Positions 1 through 7,029 are shown, counted from the first letter of the stretch. The stretch is DNA of 7,367 nt from CAYMKE01 sp964390955 (GCA_964390955.1 CAYMKE010000173.1:1-7367), one strand, 5' to 3'. Program-made: numbers and translations. Notes: generated from the letters alone by a model not told the origin.

Positions 1-53
1 TAGGACGCCAGGTTTTCATCCTGGTAACAGGGGTTCGATTCCCCTACGGACTG
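1..53 (+). tRNA. tRNA-Glu (anticodon TTC), 5' end cut off by the window edge
   Basis: This is the 3' three-quarters of a glutamate tRNA. The anticodon stem is CCAGG (8-12) paired with CCTGG (20-24), and its 7-base loop TTTTCAT places the anticodon TTC at 15-17. The T arm is AGGGG (29-33), loop TTCGATT (34-40), CCCCT (41-45). The 3' acceptor strand ACGGACT spans 46-52 and is followed by discriminator base G at 53, the base usual in bacterial tRNA-Glu. CCA is not encoded; the next bases are CTT, so CCA would be added after transcription. The 5' acceptor strand and most of the D arm lie before base 1, roughly 20 bases. An intrinsic terminator begins five bases downstream, so this is the end of its transcription unit. 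No copy of the tRNA 3' end recurs in the window, so nothing suggests an attachment site here. Confidence 0.97.
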
Positions 54-57
54 CTTT

Positions 58-97
58 AAGCGGGTTAAAATTTTTGCCGAATTTTAACCCGTTTTTT
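58..97 (+). terminator. Intrinsic terminator of the tRNA-Glu unit
   Basis: CGGGTTAAAAT (61-71) pairs perfectly with ATTTTAACCCG (81-91). The stem can extend outward through a G-T pair (60/92) and two A-T pairs (58-59 with 93-94). The loop is about 9 bases, and six T follow at 92-97. This is a classic rho-independent terminator and separates the tRNA from the large gene downstream. Confidence 0.92.
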
Positions 98-439
98 ATT
101 AAAATACCATAAATTGTTTTCAGACATTTGACAAATTGATTAGAAGTATAAAGTTTTTGATATCCCTTTTTCATGAAGGCTGTCCTATATCCCTCTAAAA
201 TTTAATTTTTTATATATTAAACAAAACATTGTAACCATAGAAAATCAGAACACCAATTTATTCCTTTTGTGTTTGATTTGATTGTTTTTAAGTAGTTGAA
301 TTTGAGTAAAATAATAAATGTTTTAAGTGATTGTTTAAAAAAACAGGAATAAATATGAAACCATTTGGAATAATTATCGTAAAATTGTGGAATCTTAATT
401 TTTTTGTACAATGAAGTATTAATCTTAACACATTTAATT
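98..439. other. AT-rich intergenic region upstream of the giant PKD gene; no gene seen
   Basis: About 340 bases with no credible coding sequence on either strand. The reverse-strand open frame crossing it runs on into the signal-peptide codons of the large gene and is low-complexity, so I discount it. The promoter of the large gene should lie here. I looked for the Bacteroidota pattern (TTG, about 19 bases, then TAnnTTTG) and found only one-mismatch -7 candidates, such as TGAATTTG at 297-304 with TTTG at 272-275, so I do not call a promoter. The long leader leaves room for upstream regulation, but no riboswitch-like fold is obvious by eye. Confidence 0.7.
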
Positions 440-511
440 ATGAAGAAACAATCCCTCTTAACCGGTTTATTCGTTATGGTGCTGATGTTTACATTTAGCA
501 GAGTCAAAGCA
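440..511 (+). other. Sec signal peptide (residues 1-24)
   Basis: Two lysines follow the initiator Met, then an uninterrupted hydrophobic stretch (LLTGLFVMVLMFTF), then SRVKA before EF. The small residue at -1 and the valine at -3 fit signal peptidase I. There is no lipobox cysteine, so this is not a lipoprotein. Sec export to the periplasm is the first step expected of T9SS cargo. Confidence 0.93.
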
Positions 512-3500
512 GAATTTATTTATGAAAATTATGATTCGGCATTTATAAAGAACTCAGGTGTCGAGAATCAATGCCCGTATAAAATATGGTATAATGACGT
601 AAACATTATGTTTCAGGCGGAAGATAGTTGTGGCTTTTCTATTGATACGTCAGGGAATGTATTTCTTCATGGTGCCAGCCTTTCAATGGATTTTTCAAAT
701 AAACAAAACCTGACATTTGAGGGCATTTATATGCATGCATCTCAAAATTTTTATTACGATTTTACAATCAAAGGATATCATAATGGGGTATCTGTTTACG
801 ATACGGTTTTTTTTGAACAGGATCCTTATATTAATTTATATGGATTGGAAGAATATAATATTGACAGTATTTCAATGCATGCTTCAAATATATTATTAGA
901 TATTGAGATGTATAATATGGAGGTAACATATAAAACATGTTTTTACCCAAATGACGGATCACAACTTTGTCCCGGAAAAAAAATTCAGTTTGAATATCCT
1001 TTTGAATATGAAAGATTAAAATGGGATTTTGGCGATGGTTTTGTTGCGTATGGTAATTATAAAGAACATGTATATTTTTCTGATGGTGTATATGATGTAA
1101 AGCTTTACTTGTTGAATGAAGGGATGGTTGATTCCATCATTCAAACCATCACAGTAGATAATAATGCAATCCCACAATTCAGGTTTTATCCTGCAGGCCC
1201 TCTGCAGGCATGTATAAATGATGATGTGGAATTTCATATCAATAGCAGGGAAAAATTCAGTCAATATATATGGGATTTTGGGAATGGTGATTCTTCTTTT
1301 ATACGTGAGCCTGTTTATGCTTATTCAGACACGGGTAAATACAACGTGTCATTAACAGTAAAAAATTCATGTGGAAATTCAAATACAAAGCAATTAACGT
1401 TTGAGGTGAAAGAAACAGAAAATTTTAATGCTTCGTTTCATTATTGGTATGATGATTTTTATTTATGTCCCGGGACGCCGGTTCATTTCCAGGCCAATTC
1501 ATTTGGGGATTTCAAATGGTCCTTTGGAGATGGGGGGACATCCACATCAAGGAATCCTGTAAATTATTATACAGATACCGGTACGTATGAAGTGAAGCTG
1601 ATTGTTTCAAATGGATGTGGTTTTAAAGATACAGCTTTTAAAGAAATATATGTAGATTATAATATAGGAGAAATGCCGGAAACCCCTTCGTTTTATTTTG
1701 AGCATGTTGATTATGACGATTTTGGAGGAGATACGCTTCCGGTATGCCCGGGCGAAAAAGTGTTCTTTAAAAATAATTATCCTGATAATCAGTTGAGTTA
1801 TAAATGGGAGTTTGGAGACGGCACGCAATCGCTTGGGAAAGATGCGTCCCATGTTTATTTACATACGGGAATATATGAAGTGAAATTATATGCCCGCAAT
1901 AATTGTGGTGGAATGTCATATTCCAGCAAATGGGTTGATGTAAATCCGGATATTGATCCTAAAACATCGCTAAATGTTGCTCCATATAGATTATGTCCCG
2001 GAGAAAAAGTATATTTCTGGGATGAAGAAAACCATGATGAAGAAACATATAAATATAATTATTCAATAGATTTTGGAGACGGAAATTCTAAACTTAATTT
2101 CAATGAAATGGATACAACTGCAAAAGTAGAAGTGCTTGCATCTCATACTTATCAGAATGCAGGGACATATCCATTTACATTTAGTATTGAAAATCAATGC
2201 GGAAATATGATTCAATTATCAGACAGCATTATTGTAGAAAATAATATTGTCAATAAACCTTTTTATTATATTAATAATTCAACACAACCTGACGGCCCTC
2301 CCGGAGGATTTTTTCAGGATTGGAGTGTCTCAAAAGACCGTGCAAACGAACATGAATTTATCATTCCTGTTTCCTGGACTAATTGGCAGGAAGGATGGGA
2401 CAGTACCTTTTATGTTTTTTTCTGGTATGACGAACTTGACCCCTCGGGAGATGAAGATCCCGGAGCACCCAATGGATTTGTGAAATATGAAACCAATGGA
2501 GATATTATGTTTTCTGCCGACACGGTTAAAGCATATGTGCCAATAAATCATATGTATCCTCCTGAAGTGGGGTTTGGCGCTGTATGGTATTGCGAGGATA
2601 TTGAAACAGGAGGAGAAGATATCATTGAGCCAACTGTATATGGTATGCCAATGATTGATACATTTATTATAAACTCCTTCAAAATGAAACCGGGGGGAAC
2701 TACCAATATTACAGATTCAACCGGAGGAAATCCTATTTATATAGACCCAATGTATACATACTCCGGAATATGCAGCCCTGTTTACCAGGTTGCAGGAGAA
2801 TATACCTCTAACACGGCTGCTAATGAAATCGCTTATCTTGAATTGGAAAATGACAGCAATTATTACATGGAATACGCATTAACAGATCAATGGGGCCATA
2901 TATATGTAACTGATGGCGATTATTACCCGAACCTCAATGCAGACACCATTAAATTCTCAGGTTCAGGTGATTGCTATAGCATGGATACGGGGATTTATAC
3001 CCTTTCAATGTCTGGTGATACTTCCATAACATTTAATTTAATAGATGATTATTGTGATCAACGAAAATCATTTTTGGATGGAAGAACATTTAAGATTGGA
3101 AAAGATATTAACAGAGACAGGCGTAATCAAATTATAGCATGTCCCGGAGATAACGTTAAATTTACAATTGTTGGGGGGGAAACGTATGAATGGCATTTTG
3201 GTGATGGAAGCCCGGTGAATACAAATCAAATTGCTTTACATGCATACACCAATCCAGGTGATTATAATGCATGGGTTGTTGCAACCAACACATGTGGCAG
3301 AACTGATACGATCCATACATTAGTAAAAGTAAAAGATAATGCATTGCCGGATCAGGTATTGAATGATATTAGGATGGAGAATGATTATATTGCCAGGAAC
3401 GAACCAATAAAATTCAAAATAGCAGATGAACGAATGGCATTTACAGGATGGGATTATGACTGGAGCTTTGGAGACGGAACAACCTCACAGGCAATATCTC

Positions 3501-6500
3501 CCATACATAAATTTAATAATACAGGTGAATATAAAGTCAAAGTAAAAGTAACCAATGGATGTGGTGTGTCTGAATTTACCAGGGATGTTTATATTGAGTC
3601 TTCTGGAAATAGGTGTGATTCTGTTCTTAATGCTAAATTTGATCATGTATTAACCGATACAGTAAACCTTAAGGTGCAGTTTAATAATAAGAGCTATGGA
3701 GATATATCTTCTTATTATTGGGACTTTGGAGATGGAACGTCTTCGGTTGATAGTCTGCCACCGCTACACACATACAGCCATGAAGGATTTTATGATGTAT
3801 GCCTTTCTGTCTTCTATCCAGGTATGAATTGTTCGGATATGATATGCAAGAAAATAAAAGTAGGCGACCTTGAATGTGAAGCAGCTTTTGAATATACTTT
3901 GAATAATACACAGAATAAGATATTCATGGAAGACCATTCATCACTTGCCTCTGAATGGAGATGGGATTTCGATGATGGCTCATATTCATATAAACAAAAT
4001 CCTGAGCATACGTATTCAGAATCCGGAATATATGAAATATGCCTGACTGTCAAAAATATAGCGGGCTGTGTGTCGCATAAATGTGAAGTCGTTCAGATTG
4101 GTTACATAGACTCCACTCAACTCATTTCAGATTTTACATACAGTATTGATCCTGATACAACAACCAAAGTGTATTTTTATGAAGATATTACAGGCCTGGT
4201 AACAGGTGGACATTGGGATTTTGGAGATGGTACTACGGCGAATACCCCAAACCCTGTTCATACATATGCAAAAGAAGGAGTTTATGAAGTATGTGCAGTA
4301 GCTCATAATGAATATTTGGGTAAAACATCCGAAAAATGTAAAGAAATTGTATTAGGCCAATCAGCATGTAAAGCAGATTTTATTTATCATGTTGACTCAG
4401 CCACCAACCAGGTGAGTTTCTACGACATGTCATCCGGCGCTGTTTCCGCCTGGTATTGGGATTTTGATGATGGAAACTGGAATGATTCGGCAGATGCTGT
4501 TAATACATATAACCAGGCCGGAACATATACAGTTTGTCTGCATACATATGATAGTTTAGCAGATTGTGCTTCCGAAAAATGTAAAGACATCATCATTTCT
4601 TCTATGGAAGAAAAAGGACTGGTAGCCGACTTTTCATATTTTTCGCAACAGGATTCCGGAATCGTTGATTTTACAGATCAATCCAAAGGAAATCCAACAT
4701 CGTGGTACTGGACATTCGGAGACGGGACAATTGCAGAATCCCAATCTCCAAGGCATGCTTATAATAGTGAAGGCCTGTATGATGTATGCATGAATGTTTT
4801 CGATAATACCACAGGAAACCGGTCCAAAAAATGTAAAGAAATCATTTTTGGAACCAGCGCATGCAATATACAAGCCGATTTTTCATATTTTATTGATAAT
4901 GAAAAAAAGGTTATTAGAATGCAGGATCGTTCTATCGGAAGTGGCAATTTATGGTTCTGGAATTTTGGAGATGGATATACTTCATCTATGCAAAATCCGC
5001 AACATAGTTACGATTCTGCCGGCTATTACCTGATAAGCCTTTCAGTAAAAGATTCTAACAGTGGATGCATTGATTATTATGCTGACTTTATTCAGGTTGG
5101 AGAAGGGAATTGTAAAGCTGACTTCGATTATACTGTGAATACTGCAACCCAAAATGTAAAATTTACAGATAAATCAAAAGGAACTATTTCAAATCGTTTC
5201 TGGCTTTTTGGTGACGGGAATTATAGTATTGCTAACACGGATAGTGTAAATCATGTGTTTCCTCGAAGAGGTATATATGATGTTAAACTAACTGTCAGTG
5301 ATGCATTGTGCATGGATGTTGATGAACAACAGATTCAAGTTGGTGAAGTACTTTGTAATGCAGATTTTGAGGTTTATGTAGATCAAAGTACCAATACAGC
5401 TTATCTGACAAATAATGTCCTGGGTACACATACAAACTTGTATTGGGTGTTTGGAGATGGCACCGTGTCAACGGAATTAAATCCTGTGCATACGTTTAAA
5501 CAACCCGGGTATTATAAAATAAGCCTGAATACATATAACAATGCTAATGGATGTATGGATTATTATGAAAAATATGTATTGGTTAATGAAACCGGCAACG
5601 ATTGTGAAGCCGATTTTATCTATTTAGTTGACGATGCAGCCAATAAGACAGTCAGATTTAAAAATAAATCATTGCCTTTAAGCAGCATGACATACGATTG
5701 GAACTTTGGAGACGGTAGTCATTCAAGTGTAAAAGATCCTATCCATACGTTTGCTACAGGTGGCTTTTATAATGTATGCTTACGTGCCATAAGGCCAAAT
5801 GGCATTGAAAATATTACATGTAAATATGTGAAAGTTGAACCGGGTACAACAAATGATTGTTTTGCTGATTTTGTTTACAATATTGCAGATAATGCAACAA
5901 GACAGGTTTCTTTTGTAGATAAATCATATAAAGCTGGTGGCAACTGGACATGGGATTTTGGTGACAGCACCATTGTTGCTGCAGATTCTGCACCTACACA
6001 CACATATGCTTCTGATGGAATTTATAAAGTGAAACTTACCATTGAAAACCCGGTTTCAGGATGTAAGAGCAACCATTATAAATTGGTGAATGTGAATGCC
6101 GGCGACAGTCTTATAGCAGGATTTGGTTACGATTTAAGTGATACAACCCTTAAAGCTACAGGATATCCGGTTGACTTTGTAGGCATATCGCATGGCGATG
6201 CTGCTAAACTTAAATGGGATTTTAACAATGATGGCATTTGCGATGATTCAACTTCTACAACTCCAACGTATGTTTATCAATCACCCGGAATATATACAGC
6301 GTGCCTGGAAGTATGGGATCCGGTAACAGGTGATTATGATAAAACATGTGAAGAAGTAAAAGTAGGAGAAGGCATCGGAATCGTGAATATGACAAACGAT
6401 GTACAAGCCACATTACAGAACTATCCAAATCCTGTTATGCAGGGCGTTTCGAATATTCAGTATTATTTACCGGATGCTTCCAGTGTTGAACTCTCAGTGT

Positions 6501-6661
6501 ATGCAACGGATGGTACAAAAGTTGAAACCATTTTGAATACTCATAAATCTGCCGGAAATCATTCGCTTATATGGAATTGTAAAAGTGTTGGCAGTGGAGT
6601 ATATTATCTACAGCTAAAAACAGATACAGGGAATGTAACCAATAAGATGATTATTAAATAA
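440..6661 (+). CDS. Giant secreted PKD-repeat protein with T9SS type A sorting domain (putative surface adhesin)
   Basis: A 2073-residue secreted, multidomain protein. I choose ATG 440 rather than the in-frame TTG at 404 because it starts directly with a typical signal peptide: MKK, a hydrophobic core at about residues 6-19, and a VKA|EF cleavage site after residue 24. No Shine-Dalgarno is visible, as is usual in Bacteroidota. After the signal come an unassigned N-terminal domain (25-165), PKD-like repeats 1-5, an insert (603-886) whose second half may be a lipocalin-like barrel, PKD-like repeats 6-18, and a T9SS sorting domain (1992-2073). The protein should cross the inner membrane by Sec and the outer membrane by T9SS, then be anchored or released. 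No enzyme motif is visible, so adhesion or a structural stalk is inferred, not shown. It lacks the gliding-associated type B C-terminus, so it is not an obvious SprB-like adhesin. The gene stands alone between two terminators. The repeats are well diverged, arguing against recent duplication or an assembly artefact. Confidence 0.96.
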   Translation: MKKQSLLTGLFVMVLMFTFSRVKAEFIYENYDSAFIKNSGVENQCPYKIWYNDVNIMFQAEDSCGFSIDTSGNVFLHGASLSMDFSNKQNLTFEGIYMHASQNFYYDFTIKGYHNGVSVYDTVFFEQDPYINLYGLEEYNIDSISMHASNILLDIEMYNMEVTYKTCFYPNDGSQLCPGKKIQFEYPFEYERLKWDFGDGFVAYGNYKEHVYFSDGVYDVKLYLLNEGMVDSIIQTITVDNNAIPQFRFYPAGPLQACINDDVEFHINSREKFSQYIWDFGNGDSSFIREPVYAYSDTGKYNVSLTVKNSCGNSNTKQLTFEVKETENFNASFHYWYDDFYLCPGTPVHFQANSFGDFKWSFGDGGTSTSRNPVNYYTDTGTYEVKLIVSNGCGFKDTAFKEIYVDYNIGEMPETPSFYFEHVDYDDFGGDTLPVCPGEKVFFKNNYPDNQLSYKWEFGDGTQSLGKDASHVYLHTGIYEVKLYARNNCGGMSYSSKWVDVNPDIDPKTSLNVAPYRLCPGEKVYFWDEENHDEETYKYNYSIDFGDGNSKLNFNEMDTTAKVEVLASHTYQNAGTYPFTFSIENQCGNMIQLSDSIIVENNIVNKPFYYINNSTQPDGPPGGFFQDWSVSKDRANEHEFIIPVSWTNWQEGWDSTFYVFFWYDELDPSGDEDPGAPNGFVKYETNGDIMFSADTVKAYVPINHMYPPEVGFGAVWYCEDIETGGEDIIEPTVYGMPMIDTFIINSFKMKPGGTTNITDSTGGNPIYIDPMYTYSGICSPVYQVAGEYTSNTAANEIAYLELENDSNYYMEYALTDQWGHIYVTDGDYYPNLNADTIKFSGSGDCYSMDTGIYTLSMSGDTSITFNLIDDYCDQRKSFLDGRTFKIGKDINRDRRNQIIACPGDNVKFTIVGGETYEWHFGDGSPVNTNQIALHAYTNPGDYNAWVVATNTCGRTDTIHTLVKVKDNALPDQVLNDIRMENDYIARNEPIKFKIADERMAFTGWDYDWSFGDGTTSQAISPIHKFNNTGEYKVKVKVTNGCGVSEFTRDVYIESSGNRCDSVLNAKFDHVLTDTVNLKVQFNNKSYGDISSYYWDFGDGTSSVDSLPPLHTYSHEGFYDVCLSVFYPGMNCSDMICKKIKVGDLECEAAFEYTLNNTQNKIFMEDHSSLASEWRWDFDDGSYSYKQNPEHTYSESGIYEICLTVKNIAGCVSHKCEVVQIGYIDSTQLISDFTYSIDPDTTTKVYFYEDITGLVTGGHWDFGDGTTANTPNPVHTYAKEGVYEVCAVAHNEYLGKTSEKCKEIVLGQSACKADFIYHVDSATNQVSFYDMSSGAVSAWYWDFDDGNWNDSADAVNTYNQAGTYTVCLHTYDSLADCASEKCKDIIISSMEEKGLVADFSYFSQQDSGIVDFTDQSKGNPTSWYWTFGDGTIAESQSPRHAYNSEGLYDVCMNVFDNTTGNRSKKCKEIIFGTSACNIQADFSYFIDNEKKVIRMQDRSIGSGNLWFWNFGDGYTSSMQNPQHSYDSAGYYLISLSVKDSNSGCIDYYADFIQVGEGNCKADFDYTVNTATQNVKFTDKSKGTISNRFWLFGDGNYSIANTDSVNHVFPRRGIYDVKLTVSDALCMDVDEQQIQVGEVLCNADFEVYVDQSTNTAYLTNNVLGTHTNLYWVFGDGTVSTELNPVHTFKQPGYYKISLNTYNNANGCMDYYEKYVLVNETGNDCEADFIYLVDDAANKTVRFKNKSLPLSSMTYDWNFGDGSHSSVKDPIHTFATGGFYNVCLRAIRPNGIENITCKYVKVEPGTTNDCFADFVYNIADNATRQVSFVDKSYKAGGNWTWDFGDSTIVAADSAPTHTYASDGIYKVKLTIENPVSGCKSNHYKLVNVNAGDSLIAGFGYDLSDTTLKATGYPVDFVGISHGDAAKLKWDFNNDGICDDSTSTTPTYVYQSPGIYTACLEVWDPVTGDYDKTCEEVKVGEGIGIVNMTNDVQATLQNYPNPVMQGVSNIQYYLPDASSVELSVYATDGTKVETILNTHKSAGNHSLIWNCKSVGSGVYYLQLKTDTGNVTNKMIIK
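512..934 (+). other. N-terminal unassigned, probably beta-sandwich domain (residues ~25-165)
   Basis: About 140 residues of alternating hydrophobic and polar sequence, rich in Tyr, Phe, Asn and Asp, with no PKD motif. Strand-like stretches include LTFEGIYMHAS, YYDFTIKGYHNGVSVYDTVFF, IDSISMHAS and LDIEMYNMEVTY. The order (a core strand, then V-x-GY-x-NG-x-x-V, then a Dsi strand, then a final strand before a linker) is of the kind I associate with beta-sandwich binding modules at the front of secreted Bacteroidota proteins. I do not recognise the family. It contains two cysteines (in ENQCPY and DSCGF) that could pair. A ligand-binding role at the tip of the PKD stalk is inference only. Confidence 0.5.
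962..2242 (+). repeat. PKD array I: repeats 1-5, 'CPG / NxCG' class (residues ~175-601)
   Basis: Five PKD-like Ig-fold repeats, with the W(D/S/E)FGDG signature at residues 195, 278 (WDFGNG), 360 and 456, and IDFGDG at 543: a period of 82-96. Each starts with a segment of the form x-C-P-G-x-x-V-x-F (ACINDDVEF in repeat 2) just before strand B. Repeats 2-5 close with Y-x-V/F-x-(L/F)-x-(V/A/I)-x-N-x-C-G. The paired cysteines (CPG and NxCG) in repeats 2-5 suggest one disulfide per domain. Repeat 1 has the CPG cysteine but no NxCG; an extra cysteine at 167, ten residues earlier, could be its partner instead. PKD domains are extracellular spacers or protein and polysaccharide contact modules. Confidence 0.93.
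2246..2770 (+). other. Unassigned acidic insert between PKD repeats (residues ~603-777)
   Basis: About 175 residues break the PKD rhythm after repeat 5. It is aromatic-rich (FFQDW, SWTNWQEGWDSTFYVFFWYDE), followed by an acidic Gly/Pro loop (DPSGDEDPGAP), a predicted strand region (ADTVKAYVPINHMYPPEVGFGAVWYCED) and a linker with PGGTTNITDSTGG before the next cysteine. I do not recognise a family. The composition fits a compact beta domain with an acidic, possibly metal-binding loop, followed by a flexible linker, but no conserved motif confirms this. The single cysteine in WYCED has no obvious partner inside the segment. Confidence 0.55.
2771..3097 (+). other. Possible lipocalin-like domain inside the PKD array (residues ~778-886)
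   Basis: About 109 residues with the order I associate with small bacterial lipocalin-like barrels. It opens with G-x-Y (VAGEYTS), followed by a strand ending LELENDSNYYMEYAL, a turn and strand around GHIYVTDGDYYPNLNADTIKF, G-x-Y-x-L (DTGIYTLSMSGD), and a closing strand FNLIDDYCDQRKSFLDG. The last contains D-x-C-x-x-R (D870, C872, R875) before a leucine-glycine turn, which recurs in lipocalin-like secreted proteins. Cysteines 778, 831 (GDCYS) and 872 are available; C831 and C872 are the natural disulfide candidates. If correct, this is a ligand-binding module lifted on the PKD stalk. A non-lipocalin beta barrel is the alternative. Confidence 0.42.
3122..6373 (+). repeat. PKD array II: repeats 6-18, mainly the 'CxADFxY' class (residues ~895-1978)
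   Basis: Thirteen PKD-like repeats, with the W-x-F-(G/D)-D-G signature at residues 918, 1008, 1094, 1175, 1259, 1340, 1424, 1507, 1588, 1669, 1754, 1838 and 1926 (period 81-90). Repeat 6 still has the CPG/NxCG layout and repeat 7 has only NGCG. Repeats 8-18 open instead with a (C)-x-A-D-F-x-Y strand and carry H-T/S-Y, then G-x-Y-x-V-C, then K-C-K-x-I. Repeats 9 and 11 have DDG instead of GDG, repeat 17 has WDFGDS, and repeat 18 has WDFNNDGICDD. Protein-level divergence is high; a few short nucleotide matches such as AAATGTAAAGAAAT in repeats 10 and 12 remain. Confidence 0.94.
6413..6658 (+). other. T9SS type A C-terminal sorting domain (residues 1992-2073)
   Basis: The last 82 residues begin LQNYPNPV, continue with an I-x-Y-x-L-P strand, V-x-L-x-V-Y-x-x-D-G, G-x-H-x-L-x-W, and end G-V-Y-Y-L-x-L-K-T then K-M-I-I-K. 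This is the Por secretion tail / type A CTD known from gingipains and many Bacteroidota surface proteins, at the usual length of about 80. In characterised systems it directs cargo through the outer membrane SprA-type channel, and PorU-type sortase activity then removes it and links the protein to A-LPS or releases it. No T9SS component gene is in this window. Confidence 0.95.
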
Positions 6662-6687
6662 AATAAACCATAAACAATTATTATTTC

Positions 6688-6726
6688 AACCTCATTCAAC
6701 CCTTATGGATTGGATGAGGTTTTTTT
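6688..6726 (+). terminator. Intrinsic terminator after the PKD gene
   Basis: AACCTCATTCAA (6688-6699) pairs with TTGGATGAGGTT (6710-6721) over 12 pairs, with a single T-G wobble. The loop is 10 bases and seven consecutive T (6720-6726) close it. It starts 27 bases after the TAA stop, so the large gene ends its own transcript. Confidence 0.9.
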
Positions 6727-6921
6727 ATGACACGAGTCAGAAAAAGCAAAGAATAATTTAACCCAAATTTGGGGTAATAAACAAAAGGATTGCAGAAAGC
6801 CAAGAGGTTTATTAATAGTGTTTTATGTTGGCCTCTATCGTTTTGCGGTGAATTTTTCGGGTTAAAGTTGTAAATTGGAATCAACGAACCATTAATAATT
6901 AACTGGCCAAATCCATAAAAA
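6727..6921. other. Intergenic, no gene seen; contains one short near-palindrome
   Basis: No coding sequence is supported here. The one reverse-strand open frame of about 60 codons runs through the terminator and shows no domain or start signal. The only structure is a 20-base near-palindrome at 6758-6777 centred on the perfect CCCAAATTTGGG (6762-6773), flanked by TTA and TAA. It might be a protein-binding site but has no adjacent gene in the window. Confidence 0.6.
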
Positions 6922-7029
6922 CGTCATCACGAGCTGAATGGAATGAAGCGAAGTGATCTTTCCCATAAAGCAGGGACGTAAAAAAACAGGCATGATTGCC
7001 GTTGGGGGGGAGAAAGATTGCTTCGTTGC
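6922..7029. repeat. Imperfect inverted-repeat intergenic element (GTCATTGCGAG-like family)
   Basis: The left end CGTCATCACGAG (6922-6933) runs into GAAGCGAAGTGATCTTTCCC (6945-6964). The right end carries AGAAAGATTGCTTCGTTGC (7011-7029). Read in reverse complement, the right end gives CGAAGCAATCTTTCT, matching CGAAGTGATCTTTC on the left apart from two bases. From memory this resembles the CGTCATTGCGAG...GAAGCAATCT intergenic repeats found in many genomes including Bacteroidota; that assignment is by recognition, not search. The left end can also fold on itself (ATCAC at 6926-6930 with GTGAT at 6953-6957). No protein is encoded, so it would be a non-autonomous element or remnant. Confidence 0.6.

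Noticed and set aside
272..304. Possible Bacteroidota promoter (TTTG, 21 bases, TGAATTTG)
   Set aside because: The -7 element has a mismatch at a key position and the spacing is off the usual ~19; chance matches are expected in AT-rich DNA.
355..414. 19-codon open frame starting ATG AAA CCA, preceded by AGGAAT, as a possible leader peptide
   Set aside because: No codon bias for one amino acid, no terminator/antiterminator pair before the main gene, and very short frames are common in such AT-rich sequence.
404..439. In-frame TTG start 12 codons upstream of ATG 440
   Set aside because: It would put a polar and hydrophobic mix in front of a textbook signal peptide that begins exactly at ATG 440.
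440..6661. SprB-type gliding adhesin
   Set aside because: The C-terminus is the type A sorting domain, not the gliding-motility-associated type B end, and no gliding genes are adjacent in the window.
6696..6884. Reverse-strand open frame of 62 codons
   Set aside because: It overlaps the terminator hairpin, has no recognisable domain, signal peptide or start context.
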